Shown here: one piece after another, positions 1 to 12,051 of the stretch
Layout of the letters: the number at the start of each line of letters is the position of its first letter
Numbering within the stretch: position 1 is the stretch's first letter
Origin: Elephas maximus indicus
Taxonomy: Eukaryota > Chordata > Mammalia > Proboscidea > Elephantidae
Direction: 5' to 3'
Length of the DNA: 64,000 bases
Assembly (NCBI RefSeq): GCF_024166365.1
Contig: NC_064821.1
Span: forward strand, 49,193,093 to 49,257,092
Made by a program: the position numbers and the translations under genes
Notes under the pieces: model-generated
Databases searched by the model: none
What the model saw: only the letters and a program-made list of their open reading frames with translations
What the model was told of the DNA's origin: nothing

Positions 1-267
1 ATGGAAACTATCTCTCCCCATCAAGGAGAAAGATTATTCTCCAGAGTCCTTCCATTTTTTCTAGTAGAATTGCAAACAAATGCTAAACTGTTCTGTTGTA
101 GTTGTTTTTTTGTTAGTTGCATCTTATTTTTTTTCTGACTTTAGCCTTCCTAGTCTTGTCCCCACTCAGCTTCTTATCTGAACCAGATATAGAAATTTGG
201 AGTACCAACTTTGAGTAGAAAATTGCTGTGTGCCATTGCATCGATTACAAATCATGATGACAGTGTA
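1..267. other. No gene or repeat recognised
   Basis: T-rich tracts near 100-135; nothing assignable. Confidence 0.5.
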
Positions 268-418
268 AGACAGAGTACAACTGTCCCATAGGGTTTCCTA
301 GGCTGTAATCTTTAGGGGAGCGGATTGCCAGGTCTTTTCTCCCGCGGAGTTGCTGGTGGATTCGAATCTCTGACCCTTTGGTTAGCAGCTGAGTGCTCAG
401 CCATTGTGCTATCAGGGC
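268..418 (-). mobile_element. AfroSINE, minus strand
   Basis: Reverse complement of the tRNA-derived AfroSINE: the 3' part is at the left and the CTGGTGGCAC-type head, here diverged, at the right. Short open frames nearby are not genes. Confidence 0.8.
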
Positions 419-849
419 AGAATTCTAGGGAGAATGAATAATGGTGGATGAGATATTGGTGGGCAGCTGGGTGAGGCTCACATTTCATCATAGAGAGACT
501 ACCTGGAATTGTGTTGGGGGTGAGCCAGAGATATGACTAATGGAGCAAGTAAACCTCCCTCTTATAAACTAAAACTAAACTGGTTGTCTTCAAGTCCATT
601 ACCCTAGTGCTTATCAAATGTAACGAGGGCTCTAATGGGTGGGAACAAAGACACACTGGTTTACCGCCTTATGCTTGGGGACTTATAAAGACGATCAGCT
701 TTATAATCAGCAGTGGGGTGAGGATCTAATTTCTCTATTTACTCTGAATTTTAACAGTGGTGGAACTAATTTATTTATCCACGGAACCGATTTGTTTATA
801 CCCTCATCTAGTTTCAGAAAAGACTGACTGAAGGTACCCAGCCCTGAAC
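419..849. other. Intergenic, nothing recognised
   Basis: No conserved frame or repeat was identified; the short frames on both strands lack any family resemblance. Confidence 0.5.
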
Positions 850-1075
850 AAGGAATCAGGAGACTGTTTTTTCCTAAACCACTAAGTATCTGTGTGACCT
901 TGGGCAAGTGACCTGGCCTCTTTGTGCCCATTTCCCATCTGTGGGAGCAAACACTTACTGAGCATTTACTATAGGTGCCAGGCACTGCCCTAAAGACTTT
1001 ACGTATTTACGTACCTATATTCACTCATTTAATTCTCCCCACAACAATTATGTATCTTTCCAGAATTTGTCAATG
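850..1075 (+). repeat. MIR/L2-type ancient repeat
   Basis: The MIR core (CTGTGTGACCTTGGGCAAGT with the following control of pyrimidines) is at about 889-935, followed by the GAGCATTTACTATAGGTGCC and CATTTAATTCTC motifs of old MIR/L2 tails. Confidence 0.65.
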
Positions 1076-2689
1076 CAGTTCCAGGACATCATGGTAATAC
1101 CGGCAGGACGTTCAGGGCTGGCATTTTGTGGTTCCAGAGAAACTGTTGCTTGATACCCCCAATTTGAACCCCAGCAGGGTCACTGGGTTCCATTGCTGAT
1201 GGGGACCTTGTTTTTGAGCTTGATGTTCAATCAGAAGTGCTGGAGAGAAAGGGAAGTCTCCAAGCAAAGGGACCATTGCAGACTGGCCCCCCGGGGAGAA
1301 GGCACCAAGGAAAAGGCTGGGGGTGGGAGGAGAGGAACCCCTTGAAAAGTCTCTTTCTCAACCTTGGAAACCCTGCCCTGTGGGTCAGGGGAGGTGCTGC
1401 CTGGGATCAGGCTTCTCCCACCCCAGTAAGTCCTTCCCCACCCTGCCTTTGGTGTGCGTTCTGCTGCCTGGCTCCTAGGCAAGCTCTGAGCCAGGGCAAG
1501 AGGAGGGAAAGCAGAGGTGGAAGAAGTACCCGAGAGAAGATGTCTCAGGGATGGTCTAAGGCCAGGGCTCCGCCTTCTCCGGGGATTGTCTGCCAAGTGC
1601 CCAGCCCCTCTTCTCACTGTGGGTGTGTGAATGTGGGCGAGTTCATCTGTGTGTGAATGTGTCTGGTCTCCGTGTGTGAGTACAGGTGTGTGTGTGGGGG
1701 GTGTCAGTTACATAATTGTGACTGAGTGTGTATGAGGATGTGTGTCAGTGTATATAATAAGCCTGCCCTTCTGGCTGGGGGCTCCAGGTGCCAAGGCCCC
1801 CTCCTCTCTTCCCGGGCTTCTGAAGAACTCCCCCGCCCCGAGCTTCTAGCTGGGTTTTTCTCCACCATGCCCTCCTCTCATGCATGCGGGTCCGCGCAGG
1901 GTGATCCTGGGGCAGAGGGAGATTCTTCGGACCCTGGAAGCCGATCCAAACGGAAGCTGTGAGCTCCGAGCAGTTAAAACAAACACCTCCCCCGACCCTC
2001 GTGTGCCCCACCCAGAGCCGGTGATTCTGATCCTGAAACCCCCTACCTTCTCTCTTGAACTCCACTGTGGCAAAGGTTTAAATCCAGGGCTGTGGACCAG
2101 GTGGTAAACTAAAGGACGTGGCCGGGCATCAGGAGAAGCGGATGGGTTTGGTGTCAAACCAAACTGGTTCCAATGCTAACCGCCGCTTAGAGGCTGTGAG
2201 AATTGTGTGTGGACGTCCGTGCCTGTGTATGTAATTCTGTCCGAGTGCACGTGTGTGTCCGCGTGTGAGTGCGTCTGGGAGGGTAAGAGTCCTCGCCCTG
2301 TGCGCAGCACCTACCTCGCGGTGTGAGGCATGGCTAAGCCCCAGAGCCGGGTGTCAGGTGCCCCGCAGTGGTTGTTGCGTTATTGCCGGGGTCAGAGGCC
2401 AGCACGCCCTGGGCTCATTGCACCGAATAGATGCATTGGCGGAAGTCCCCGGTAAGAGCATTTATTTTATAATTCTTACACTAAGGGATCTCCCGATGGA
2501 AAGGAAAGCTCCGCGGCTGGGGAACAACCAGCACGCGGGATTTGGAGCCCAGAGTCCGACTGGGCCACTTCCTCGGGTAACCCAGGCTCCGAATCCGTGA
2601 CCTGGGTCCGGTACCCGCCCTTTCTGGTGATTCCTGGGGAGCACGGAGCGGTTTGGCAGACGACCAGACCTCATTCACTGTGCAAATGT
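1076..2689. other. Intergenic; GT-rich simple tracts, otherwise unique
   Basis: Imperfect GT/TG-rich runs at about 1,615-1,760 and 2,200-2,290. The remainder shows no recognised repeat or exon. Overlapping frames on both strands in 1,230-2,100 have no homologue I know. Confidence 0.5.
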
Positions 2690-3760
2690 CACTTTCTATC
2701 TACCCCTGTTCCAGGGCAAGATCGAGACCAAGGGTCTGCGCCCGAGAGCGGTCTGGTCTGGCGGAGGCTAGGGGAGCGACCCAGCCAGCCCCGCCTCCGG
2801 CCTCCCAGCCGGGAGCAGCAGGGCTCGGGGAGAATTTTCAGCCGTTCCCTCCGCACCCCAGGCCCTCTCGCGGCTTGGCGTGTCGCCTCTAGTGGGTGTG
2901 AGAACTTGTTGACGGTGCCCGCGCGGCGCCGTGCCGGCCGAACCCCGCCCCGTTGGGGCCCCGCCCAGCAGACCACTGGCCCCACCCGAGGGGCCATCGA
3001 CGCCCCGCCCCGCCCCGCCCCCGGGGACGCCCCGCCCCGCCCCCGGGGACGCCCCGCCCCCCCGGCCTGCTGTCCGGCCCCGCCCCGGGCCGCGCCTCTC
3101 GGCGGATGCGCTGCTAGCCTAAACGGCGCTCGCAGGCTGCCCTCAGGCCCCTGCGGGCCCCGCGCCACTGCCGGGAGGCTCGCTCTCTCCTGTCACTCCG
3201 GGACCTGCCTGCAGCGTCCCCTGGGCAGTCGTCACCAGGGAGACTGGGCCCCGCCCCCGAGCCCCCGACACCGGTACGGAACCCACCTGCGCGGGCGTCT
3301 GCGGGGTCCCAGTGCCCCCCGGCGTGCCCGCCCGCCAGGCTCCAGGCTTTGTCTCTCTGGGGCGGGGCGGGCGTGGGTGGTGGAGGCGATCGCGGTCCGG
3401 GGCGTGGGGGGTGGGGGAGAACAGGACCCCGGCAGGGGCAGAGTCGGGCTCGCGTTCTGCTTCTCTGGTGGGGCTGCGTGATGCTCTGCCTCGCCCCTGG
3501 TCTGATGGAGCCCCGTTTCTGCCCCGGGAGGACGGAGACCCGGGGTGTCTCCGCTGCCGCCCTTGATGGGAAGATCAGGGCCCTCCGCTGGGCCCCGTTC
3601 GAGGACGCGCTTGTCTGGGGCGAGCTGTTTACTTGTCAGGGACGGAGCAGTGGCCGTGCGCGTCCTCCCCTCCCCCTGCCCCCATTCAGGAGGCGCGCGA
3701 GGAGCATCCTGTGAGCTGCGCGTCCCGAGGGTCGCGCATGAACCTGAGGGCTTAGCGGCT
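2690..3760. promoter_or_regulatory. CpG island, candidate PIK3CD 5' promoter and first-exon region
   Basis: About 1 kb of strongly GC-rich sequence with dense CpG, unlike the AT-rich repeats around it. GC boxes (CCGCCC) are packed between 2,940 and 3,080. PIK3CD coding exon 1 begins at an acceptor, so a non-coding first exon must lie upstream, and this is the only CpG island before it. Assignment to PIK3CD is inference; the island lies 24 kb upstream, and an antisense or other transcript is possible. I could not fix a start site or a clear donor. Confidence 0.6.
2999..3065. repeat. 22-bp tandem repeat of GC boxes
   Basis: About 2.5 near-perfect copies of a 22-bp unit (starts at 2999, 3021 and 3043), each holding two or three CCGCCC Sp1/KLF-type sites and a CCCGGG. 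It sits inside the CpG island. Confidence 0.8.
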
Positions 3761-4980
3761 GCAGACTAGGTCCTGAGGTCCTGGCCGAAGACTGACCTTC
3801 CTCGGGGGAAGCGTCTTCTCCCTGGCCGCCCTCTTGTGCATTCTCTCCTGGCTCATTATTTCCTGACCTGAATTCCTGAGAACCAGTTCTCTTCGCTGCC
3901 TTCTCTAACTCTTCTTCTCTCGGCTGGATCATCCTTGTTGCTTTATCTCCCCTTGTCTCTTTCTCTACTACCGTGTCTCAGTTCCCTGTTACCGAGCTGG
4001 GATTATCGATCCTCTTGTTAACTCCAGTATTGGCCTTTTCTATGTTGGTCAGCTGTGGGCTCTGGCCTCCCATTTCTCTGCCTCAGGAAGTCCTGGCGCT
4101 TCTCCCCGGATGCTGGGTGAAGAGACCGTCCCAGCCCACGTTCCTGGGCTCTTGGAACCGGGGGTCCTCTTTCCAGGGGCTGGGCTGGCGGCAAGGAGAA
4201 TTCCCACTTGGTCCTTGGGGAATGTGTTCCCGGAATAGACACCTTTTTCAGCGGGTCCAGCAATAGTCTCCCTTTCCTACCTGTTAGGAGCCTTTCCCAG
4301 CCCTGCCTGGTGGGTTCCAGGCAGGACTTCCCACCCCGTGGAGATAGCGACGCCCCGGGCCACAGGGTGGCGGGGTGGGGTAGAGGCCCTACTGCTGGAA
4401 TTCAGGCAACCGGGCTTCCGGAGCTCAGGCGTCTTTCTCTCCCAGGGGTCAGATTATTTCCAGGGGGCGGAGGAGGGTGCGAATCACCATAGATCCAGTG
4501 AGTGGGCGGCCTCCTCCCCATTCGCCCTCCACAAGGTCGGCTTTCCTTTTCATCTCCAGCCGAGCAGTGATGGATTTTCCTTTTTGATGCGATTTGAGCC
4601 TTGAAGTTAGATTCCTGTGGGAAATTGCACTGTCTCAAGCTCACAAACCTGCTTCTAGCAGCCATTGAATGGAATTCGAACCCAGGCCTGGCTCAGGTCA
4701 CTTTGCTTTCAAAAACCAAACCAAACAAAACCAACAAACAGCTCTAGAACTGATCTCAGTCCTCAGCGTATTCTTGTTTCAGGCCCTGGAGATGTTCCTG
4801 TGTTTTGCTCACTAACCCCAAAGGGAGCTGGGGGTGGCATGGATGCAGATGGTGAGAAAGGCAGACCAAGCTGAATGTGACTGGTTTGCAAAAAGGGAAA
4901 TGAGGTGAAGCAGTTGTTTTTGGGCTAAAATCTTGTGAGAGAAGGTTTGAGATTCTCTTTCTCTCTCTTTTTAATAATCT
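3761..4980. other. Unique intergenic or 5' intron sequence
   Basis: No interspersed repeat recognised in 1.2 kb, which is unusual here and could reflect regulatory sequence next to the CpG island. No coding exon identified. Confidence 0.4.
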
Positions 4981-5215
4981 ATATTATGTTTGTTGTTGTT
5001 GTTAAGAATATACGCGGCAAAACCTACACGAGTACAACCATTTCTACCTGTACAATTCAGTGACATTGATTACATTCTTCTAGTTGTGCAACCATTCTTA
5101 CCCTCCTTTTCCAAATTGTTCCTCCCTCATTAACATAAACTCACTGCCCCCTGAGTTTCCGATCTAATCTTTCAAGTAGCTGTTACCGATTTGATACCAC
5201 ATGGATAGATCTTGC
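4981..5215 (-). mobile_element. L1-type LINE fragment, minus strand
   Basis: The same sequence type recurs at 10,050-10,620 and 26,405-26,945 (AACATAAACTCACTGCCCCC and preceding motifs), consistent with an antisense L1 3' region. Confidence 0.6.
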
Positions 5216-6109
5216 AAGTATCTTCTGTCCCTTTTTAAATTTCTCTCTCTCTTTTTCAGGCACGTAAGGAGCCCAGAGTGAGGCAAGGGCGGAATGACAC
5301 TCATTGATTCTAAAGCATCTCTAATCTATCAGACAGAAGGGCCTTTGCTTCTGCTCTTTCTTGGACCATCCCAGGGAGGTAGGCTGGGGATAGGGGGGTA
5401 AGTGTGGGGATGGGAGGAAGAAGAAACATTATTTTGCAGATCGATTAAGAATGTGAACCAAATCTGCCCTCCCTGTCTCGCCAAGGAGAGCTTCTCCATG
5501 GACTAGAATGCCTCAAGGGAGAGAATGACCCAAATTTGTGCTAGGAGCTGGCAAAGGGAGAAGATAACTAGACTTCAGCTAGGTTCCCAAAGGAGGGATG
5601 CTGCCTGGGAAAAGGTGTGGTTTTGCTGTCAGGAGCCCATTCTTGAGCAGCAGGATTTGGCATTTGACTCACTACAGTCATGGTGGAGTTGGGTTGGCCT
5701 ATTTTGGGAAAGAAAAAGTAAAATATTCTTCAAAAGAAAGTGAATTTATTTTTCCTAATTTGGTGTTTCTTCTCAAAACGTCCTTAGATAGGGACATTCC
5801 CCCCCCCCCCACAGCCCCAGAGAGTTGGCCATCACATTATCGGGAATAAAATACTCTTTGGAGCTTCTAGGGTATAAGGCTTAGAAGATGAATACAGTCA
5901 TCTCATCGTGCGAATGAAGAAACTGAGACCAAAGAATGACTGGCATTGGGCTAAATGCCCCTGTCTGGGGTCCTGAGGTAGCCGGGGATGGTGAGCGAGC
6001 TTCTTGAGCGACAGCCATCTCTTCAGAATGGAAGGGGAAGGAGCTGTAGCTCCTTTAAGGCTTCCCCCTCCCTGTAATGCCAACCTCATTTTCTGTATGT
6101 CTTTCAAAA
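5216..6109. other. Unique sequence, nothing recognised
   Basis: Contains a C-run near 5,800-5,810; no repeat or exon assigned. Confidence 0.4.
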
Positions 6110-6242
6110 CTTCTGTAGTGGGTTGAATAGTATTCCCTGCCCCCCAAGATTCGTGTCCACCCAGAACCTGTGAATGAGAACTTATTTGGAATAGCGTCTT
6201 TGCAGATGTAATCAAGTTAAGATTAGGTCATACTGGATTAGG
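6110..6242 (+). mobile_element. MLT1-type MaLR LTR fragment
   Basis: Matches the first third of MLT1 LTRs (GAATAGTATTCCC, AACTTATTTGGAATAG and AGGTCATACTGGATTAGG motifs). Non-coding, endogenous-retrovirus-like, non-autonomous. Interrupted by two AfroSINEs. Confidence 0.65.
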
Positions 6243-6420
6243 GGAAAAAAAAAAAAACAAAACCAAACCTGTTGCCGCCGAGTCAATTCTGATTCATAGT
6301 GACCCTATAGGACAGAATAGAACAGCCCCATATGGATTCCAAGGAGTGCCTGGTGGATTCAAACTGCTGACTTTTTGGCTAGTGGTCATAGCTCTTAACC
6401 ACTGTGCCACCAGGGTTTCC
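6243..6420 (-). mobile_element. AfroSINE, minus strand, with 14-bp target-site duplication
   Basis: Full-length copy with A-tail at the left. The duplication catactggattagg occurs at 6229-6242 and 6421-6434. Confidence 0.93.
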
Positions 6421-6444
6421 CATACTGGATTAGGAAAAAAAAAA

Positions 6445-6643
6445 GTTCTGTCAAGTCCCTTCTGGCTTATGGCAAACTCATTTGTGTCAGGGTAGAATTG
6501 TGCTGCATAGGGTTTTCAATGTCTGATTTTTTTGGAAGTAGATTGCCGGGTCTTTCTTCTGAGGCACCTTTGGGTAGACTCAAACCTCCAACCTCTGGGT
6601 TAGCAGCTGAGTGCATTAACTGTTTGCACCATCCAGGGACTCC
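6445..6643 (-). mobile_element. Older AfroSINE subfamily copy, minus strand
   Basis: Longer type with an extra internal block (CTTCTGAGGCACCTTTGGGT), directly next to the younger copy. Similar long copies lie at 14,246, 29,478 and 33,217. Confidence 0.88.
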
Positions 6644-6699
6644 TGCCCAGCTGTCTGATAAAAGCCACCAGAGAGAAAAGAGGCCACATAAAGAGTGGT

Positions 6700-6950
6700 A
6701 AACAGAATGGCATCAGGCTTTTCAAAAGTGACACTAGAAACTAGAAGACAATGGAGAGATGCTTTCCATCTTCCAAGGGAAATTAATTCCCAATCCAGAA
6801 TTCTGTATTCACTATCATTCAAGTAAGAGAGTACAGGTACTTTTCTAAGACATGTGAATTTTAAGAAATATCACCCTCCTTCATATTTCTTTTCAAGAAG
6901 GCTACTGGAGGATGTGCTCCACCAAAAATGAGGGAATAAATCAATAAAGA
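6700..6950 (+). mobile_element. L1/HAL1-type LINE fragment
   Basis: Contains GAAACTAGAAGACAATGGAG and CAGAATTCTGTATTCACT-type motifs of L1 ORF1-derived (HAL1-like) sequence; a related fragment lies at 60,540-60,900. Family assignment is tentative. Confidence 0.5.
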
Positions 6951-7356
6951 AGAACAAGTAGTACAATGGGCAAGTGTCCCTTGTTCTGGCTGCTCAGCTG
7001 CCAAATGACTTTTTGTGTTTCAGCTATTAGATTACTTTGTGTCTTGGGAGTGGGGAGAAAGAAAAACTACCTCCTCCCAATGGAAAATAAGAAGTACTCA
7101 CTTCTGAGCCTCCTTTGTAGTCAGGACCAAGTCTATGGCCCAGGATCTGTTGATGAGATTAACCTGTGGCACTTTTTGACATACAAGCCAGTGACACAAA
7201 AGAAAGGGATGAAGAGTGTGCTCTAGCCATGGCTGTGGTGGTGACAGCAGTGATGTATGCAAGGACAGCTTCCTTATGCACACTGTGGTACCCAGTGATT
7301 GGTGGCAACAACAGCTGTTTTGTCATCAGATGTGGTTCTGCATCATGGACCCCAGA

Positions 7357-7928
7357 GTGTACTATGATTATTTTTCCTTTCTTGTTGAACTTTTTTTTTC
7401 CTCAAGTTGATAGTTGCCTTCTTTAATTTGCTTTGTTTCAATGTATTGATCACTATATCTTTCTGAAACTCTCCAACAGAACTGTAAAACTCATCAAAAT
7501 ACAACAAATATGTCAGATAATCTATCAGCTCCTTCCCTGTTTAGTCAGCCAGAGTTGGCCTCTATACTTGCAACCAAGAACCCTGACTGATCCAGAGAGA
7601 GGTGAATGGAATTTTCGTAATGTTGGTGAAACCAGTACCACAGCTGTGCAGCTGACCTAGATAGCAGTCAACCCAGTTGCGAGCAAGATGGTAGAGGGCC
7701 TCAGGAGAAATATCTCCAAGAAGAAAATGGAACTGATTGGTTATCTAACATATTTGCTGTATCGTGATGAGTTTTATAGCTCTGTTGGGGAGTTGAGGCA
7801 GTGGGTGGGGAGTTGAGGAAGAATTAGTGATCAATATATTGAAAACAAAGCAAGTAAAAAAATGAGGCAACTGTCAACTACAGGAAAAATAAAAAGTTGA
7901 ACAAGAAAGGAAATATAATCATAGTATA
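7357..7928. repeat. Inverted repeat, about 105-bp arms, 350-bp spacer
   Basis: Arms at 7357-7465 and 7817-7928 are reverse complements with a few mismatches and small indels. The sequences beyond the arms diverge. No terminal motif or target duplication was found that would name an element. Confidence 0.8.
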
Positions 7929-8016
7929 CTATGTGACTTAGCTTTCAGCAATATTTGCATAGTCATAATAATAAGCAGTGAAGATTTATATAGCAAGAAA
8001 TTGTCACATAGCTATA

Positions 8017-8491
8017 CAGTAGTCTCCCTTTGTTTGTGGTTCTGCTTTCCATGGTCTAAAAATATTAAATGGGAAATTCCATAAATAAACAATTCGTAAG
8101 TGTTAAATTGCATGCCCTTCTGAGTAACATGATGAATCTAGCAGTGTCCCTTGCTGTCCCGCCCTGGGGGTGAATCATCCCTTAGTCCGGCATATCCACG
8201 CTGTATACACTATCCGCCCATCAGTTACTTAGTAGCCGTCTTGGTTATCAGATCAGCTGTCATGGTGTCACAGTGCTTGTGTTCAAGTAACCCTTATTTT
8301 ACTTAATAATTGTTCTATTTTATTATTGTTGTTGTTAATCTCTTACTGTGTCTAATTTATAAATTAAGCTTTACCGTAGGCATGTACGTATAGTTAAAAA
8401 CATAGTAATATAGGGTTCGGTACTATCCGTGTTTTCAGGTGTCCACTGGGGGTCTTGAAACGTATCCTCTGCTGTTAAGGGGGGACTACTG
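8017..8491. mobile_element. Tigger-like non-autonomous DNA transposon (475 bp)
   Basis: Terminal inverted repeats CAGTAGTC...GACTACTG flanked by TA on both sides (8015-8016, 8492-8493), as for Tc1/mariner-pogo elements. It has no transposase frame and looks like an internally deleted derivative. Confidence 0.85.
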
Positions 8492-8493
8492 TA

Positions 8494-9537
8494 TTTAGAA
8501 AATGGGGGAGAGGATACCTGCATGTAAACATGTATAGATAGGGAAGCTCTATCTTATTCTCTAAGGTAAAAAGTTAAAAGTAGAAAACAAAGAAATATGA
8601 GTGTAAACCTATTATTTAGAAATACAGAGATAAATACCCAGAGAAACAACTGAAATTGTTTGGGGCTGGTATGTGTGTAGAGGTAGGGGTCAGGAGACTG
8701 TTATTTTCTTCTAGGAGTGTTTTTAGTTTTACTTCTAATTAATTTTTTTAATCAAGTGCTATATAACTTTCATAGCCATTAACATTAAATATCATTATTA
8801 CGACACCCATATCCATCCATAATATAATCTTTTTTTTTTTTGCTGTGTTTTCTGAAATGTTTTATCCATAGGCATAAGTCATAATGATAAACGTATGTGT
8901 ATTTTTTTTCCATTTAGTGTGGGAAATATTTATAGCGTTATGCAGTATCCACACGAGTATTTTAATGACTGCATTCATTTCCATTGCGTTAACATACAAA
9001 CATTTACTTAGCCATCTCCTCGTTATTTTTGATTTTTCACTGTCACGAACAATACCACTATGAAGATGTATTCATATTGCTTTTTTTACCGTTGAATTAC
9101 TTCCTTAGGGGGAGTTCCCAAGGTCTTAGAATTGACACGTGTGAGACCATGGATCTTTCTCTGGATTTTGAGATGTTATGGCAGCTCTTGAGGGATCTCA
9201 CCATGGCAGCCAGGGTTCCAACTGGCTGCAGGCTGAGACCTCCCTGGTTGTGCCATGAGCAGACATCATAGAACATGGCTGGGATAGAATTTTCTTCAGG
9301 GTAGTTGACTTATTTTTTTCTGGTGGCAGCAGAAGGGGTCAGAAATGTTTGTTTTCCATATAAAACAGAATTTCCAGAGGCCTATGTCTCTCATTCTTTT
9401 GTTTCTGTCTTGATTTTTCCCAATGAAGTTTTTTGTTATGTTTTTTCCTTTTTAAATATTCAAATTAAAAATTCATATCCTATTGATTCATATCACCTCA
9501 AGGGAAACACCAGTCAAAATGAAGGAGAGAGAAGCGA
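8494..9537. other. AT-rich intergenic sequence, probably old LINE
   Basis: Long T-runs and LINE-like wording around 8,690-9,060, too diverged to classify. No exon seen. Confidence 0.4.
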
Positions 9538-9725
9538 GTAATATTCCATTGTAAGGAGAGACCATATCTTGTTAATTCATTCATCTATTGATGGACACTT
9601 GGGTTGTTTCCACCTTTTGACGGTTGTGAATAATGCTGCAATGAACATTGGTGTACAGGTATTTGAGTCCCTGGGTTCAGTTCTTTTGGTTATATACATA
9701 AGGATGGAATTACTGGGTCATGGTA
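9538..9725 (-). mobile_element. L1 3' region fragment, minus strand
   Basis: Shows the antisense L1 end: ATTCCATTG, CATCTATTGATGGACACTTG and AATGCTGCAATGAACATTGG. Confidence 0.8.
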
Positions 9726-10049
9726 GGGTGTGAAGCAGTTCCTGTCCTCATCTTACCTTCCTAGTGGACCTTGGAACGCCTTTTACATGATTTCACAATA
9801 CTTTGTTACTTCATCCATGCCCATCCTTCACCCTTCTGACCTCTTTCTATTGTGGTGGGCACTCGGGGTGTACCTTCAGCCCTCCAGGCAAACTCCTCTG
9901 TCAGTCCTAGCCTTGGTCTTCAGGATGTCCTGCTTGCTTGGTTCCTGGGCTTCTGGAGATTTCCCTCCCATGATCTTACCTGAGAGCACTTCCCTGACCC
10001 ATCATCTGAAGGAGACTGCTCTTGCAAGTATCTTTTTATTGCATCCCAA

Positions 10050-10620
10050 CTTTTCTTCCTTCAATTTTATTGTGGTAAAATATATATATAACATCAAAAT
10101 TGCCACTTTAGCCACTTCTGAGTATACAATGCAGTGGCATTAATTATATTGACAATATCATGCAACCTTCACCACAGTGTAGTTCCAAAACTTTTCATCA
10201 CCCCAAGCAGAAACTCTGTCCCCATTAAGCAGTAACGCCCATTCCCTTCCTCCCCAGTCTGTGGTAACCTCTAATCTAATTTCTGTCTCTGTGCATTTGC
10301 CTGTTCTAGATGTTTCATGTAAGCAGAATCATACAATAGTTGTCCTTTTGTGACTGGCTTATGTCACTCAGCATATTGTTTTTAAGATTCATCCATGTCG
10401 TAGTATATATCAGAACTTCATTCCTTCTTATGGCTGAATAACATTCCATCGTATCTGTGTATCACATTTTGTTTGTTTATTCATCTATTGTTGGACACTT
10501 TTGGCTCTTGTGAGTAATGCTGCAGTGAACATTGGTGTACAAAGATCTGTTTGAGTCCCTGCTTTAAGTCTTTTGGGTATATACCTAGGAGTGGAATTGC
10601 TGAGTCGTGTTAAATTCTAC
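10050..10620 (-). mobile_element. L1 3' region fragment, minus strand
   Basis: Longer antisense L1 copy with the GTGACTGGCTTATGTCACTC and GGCTGAATAACATTCC motifs and the GGGTATATACCTAGGAGTGG end. Confidence 0.85.
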
Positions 10621-10689
10621 GTTTAACTTTTTGAGGAACTACATCCCAGTTCTTTCTCTTTGAAATCATCTTGTTTATTAATTTGTTTT

Positions 10690-10815
10690 CTTTTTATTGT
10701 TTGTCTTCTCCCATTAGACTAAAAACTCTATAAGAGCAGGGATGGTACCTGTCCCGTTCCCTGATTGGCACACAGAAGGAGCACAGATAAGTGTTTGCTG
10801 AATGAATGAATGAAT
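10690..10815 (+). repeat. L2/MIR 3' end
   Basis: Typical L2 3' wording: ATTAGACTAAAAACTC, GAGCAGGGATGGTACCTG, and the TGAATGAATGAATGA end. Confidence 0.7.
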
Positions 10816-11573
10816 GAGCAGGACTTGGGGGCTGAGATCTTCCAGACTGAGGAGGGGTGGCCTTGTTCCTGAGGCACTCCAGGCAGATGTAAAGATGTAG
10901 GATATTTGGGGTGTTCCCAGCAGCCAGAGCAGGCTGGGGGTTCCTGGTATCCTTGCCCAGTCTCCACTGCTCCAGCTGAAGATTCGTTGGGAAGTAGGCC
11001 CTGTGGGCCAAGTGCCATTGGGCTCAGTGCCCACTCACGCTCACTTTCCACATTGGTTGGGCAACCAGAAACGTGCCAATTTCATTCTCCAAGAGAGAAT
11101 GCTGGGAAACAAAACACTTCTTGAGGCTGAAAAGTACCTGAAAACAAAACGCAGGTCAAGAGGACCAATCAGGACCCTGCTTTGTTGAGCAAGGCATGAA
11201 AGGCCAGCCTGGGTGGCGTTCCTGAACCTACACCATGGACACTGCTACGTGGTGACCTTTCTGCATCTGTCATGGTGGCTGCTGGTCTTGCATCTTCCCA
11301 GGCCTGGGATTATGGTAGATACATGGACTGTTGAGCGTAACCACAGTGTAGAAGTTTCTGTGACTGAGGTTCTTTCTCTTGGGCTAAATGGATTACAGCT
11401 TTTGGCTCTGAAATCTAGGTGTTGAACAGATGTTTTGTCTGTAGGGCTAAGAGCATGATAGTGAGCCATAGTCTGTATGAACACACACTTGTAGGGCTGG
11501 CCCAGAGGAACTTCAGCCTACTGCTGTAGAGTAACATCTGAAGGTGCATGCTGTATTTTGCACAGGTCACCCT
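10816..11573. other. Unique intergenic sequence, nothing recognised
   Basis: No repeat family or exon identified; overlapping short frames on both strands are not supported. Confidence 0.4.
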
Positions 11574-12051
11574 CATGGAGTGTATTAGTCTCCCAGGGCT
11601 GCTGTAACAAAGTACCACAAACTGGGTGGCTTAAAGTAACAGATAGTTATTGTCTCTCATTTCTGGAGGCTAGAGGTCCAAAATCAAAGTGTCAGCAGGA
11701 CCACGCTCCCTCTGAAGGCACCAAGGGACAATCCCTCCTTATGTCTCCTATGTTCTGGTGGTTCCTGGCAGTCCTTGGCGTTTCTTGGCTACAAGGTGCA
11801 TCACTCCAATCTCTGTCTCTGTCTTCACAGGACCATCTTCCCTCTATGTCTCTCTCTGTGTCTCTCCTCTCTTCTTTTATAAGGCCATCACTCACTGGAT
11901 TAGGGCCCACCGTACTGTAGTATGACCTCATGTTAACTTAACTGACAATGTCTTCCAAGACCATATTTCTAAACGAGTTCATAGTCACAGGAATTGGGGG
12001 TTAGGACTTCAACATGTCTTTTTAGGGGACACAATTCAACCTGCAATAGGA
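11574..12051 (-). mobile_element. MLT1-type MaLR LTR, minus strand
   Basis: Nearly complete. Reverse complement reads from a TGAATTGTGTCCCCT start through the polyadenylation-like end to GGGAGACTAATAC. Non-coding LTR of an old non-autonomous endogenous retrovirus-like element. Confidence 0.75.

Noticed and set aside
1-2600. 3' end of an upstream gene such as TMEM201
   Set aside because: No recognisable exon or conserved 3'UTR; in human that gene lies tens of kb away.
2597-3481. 294-codon open frame in the CpG island
   Set aside because: Stops are rare in GC-rich DNA; the product is low-complexity Pro/Arg/Gly, frames on both strands are open in the same place, and no homologue is recognised.
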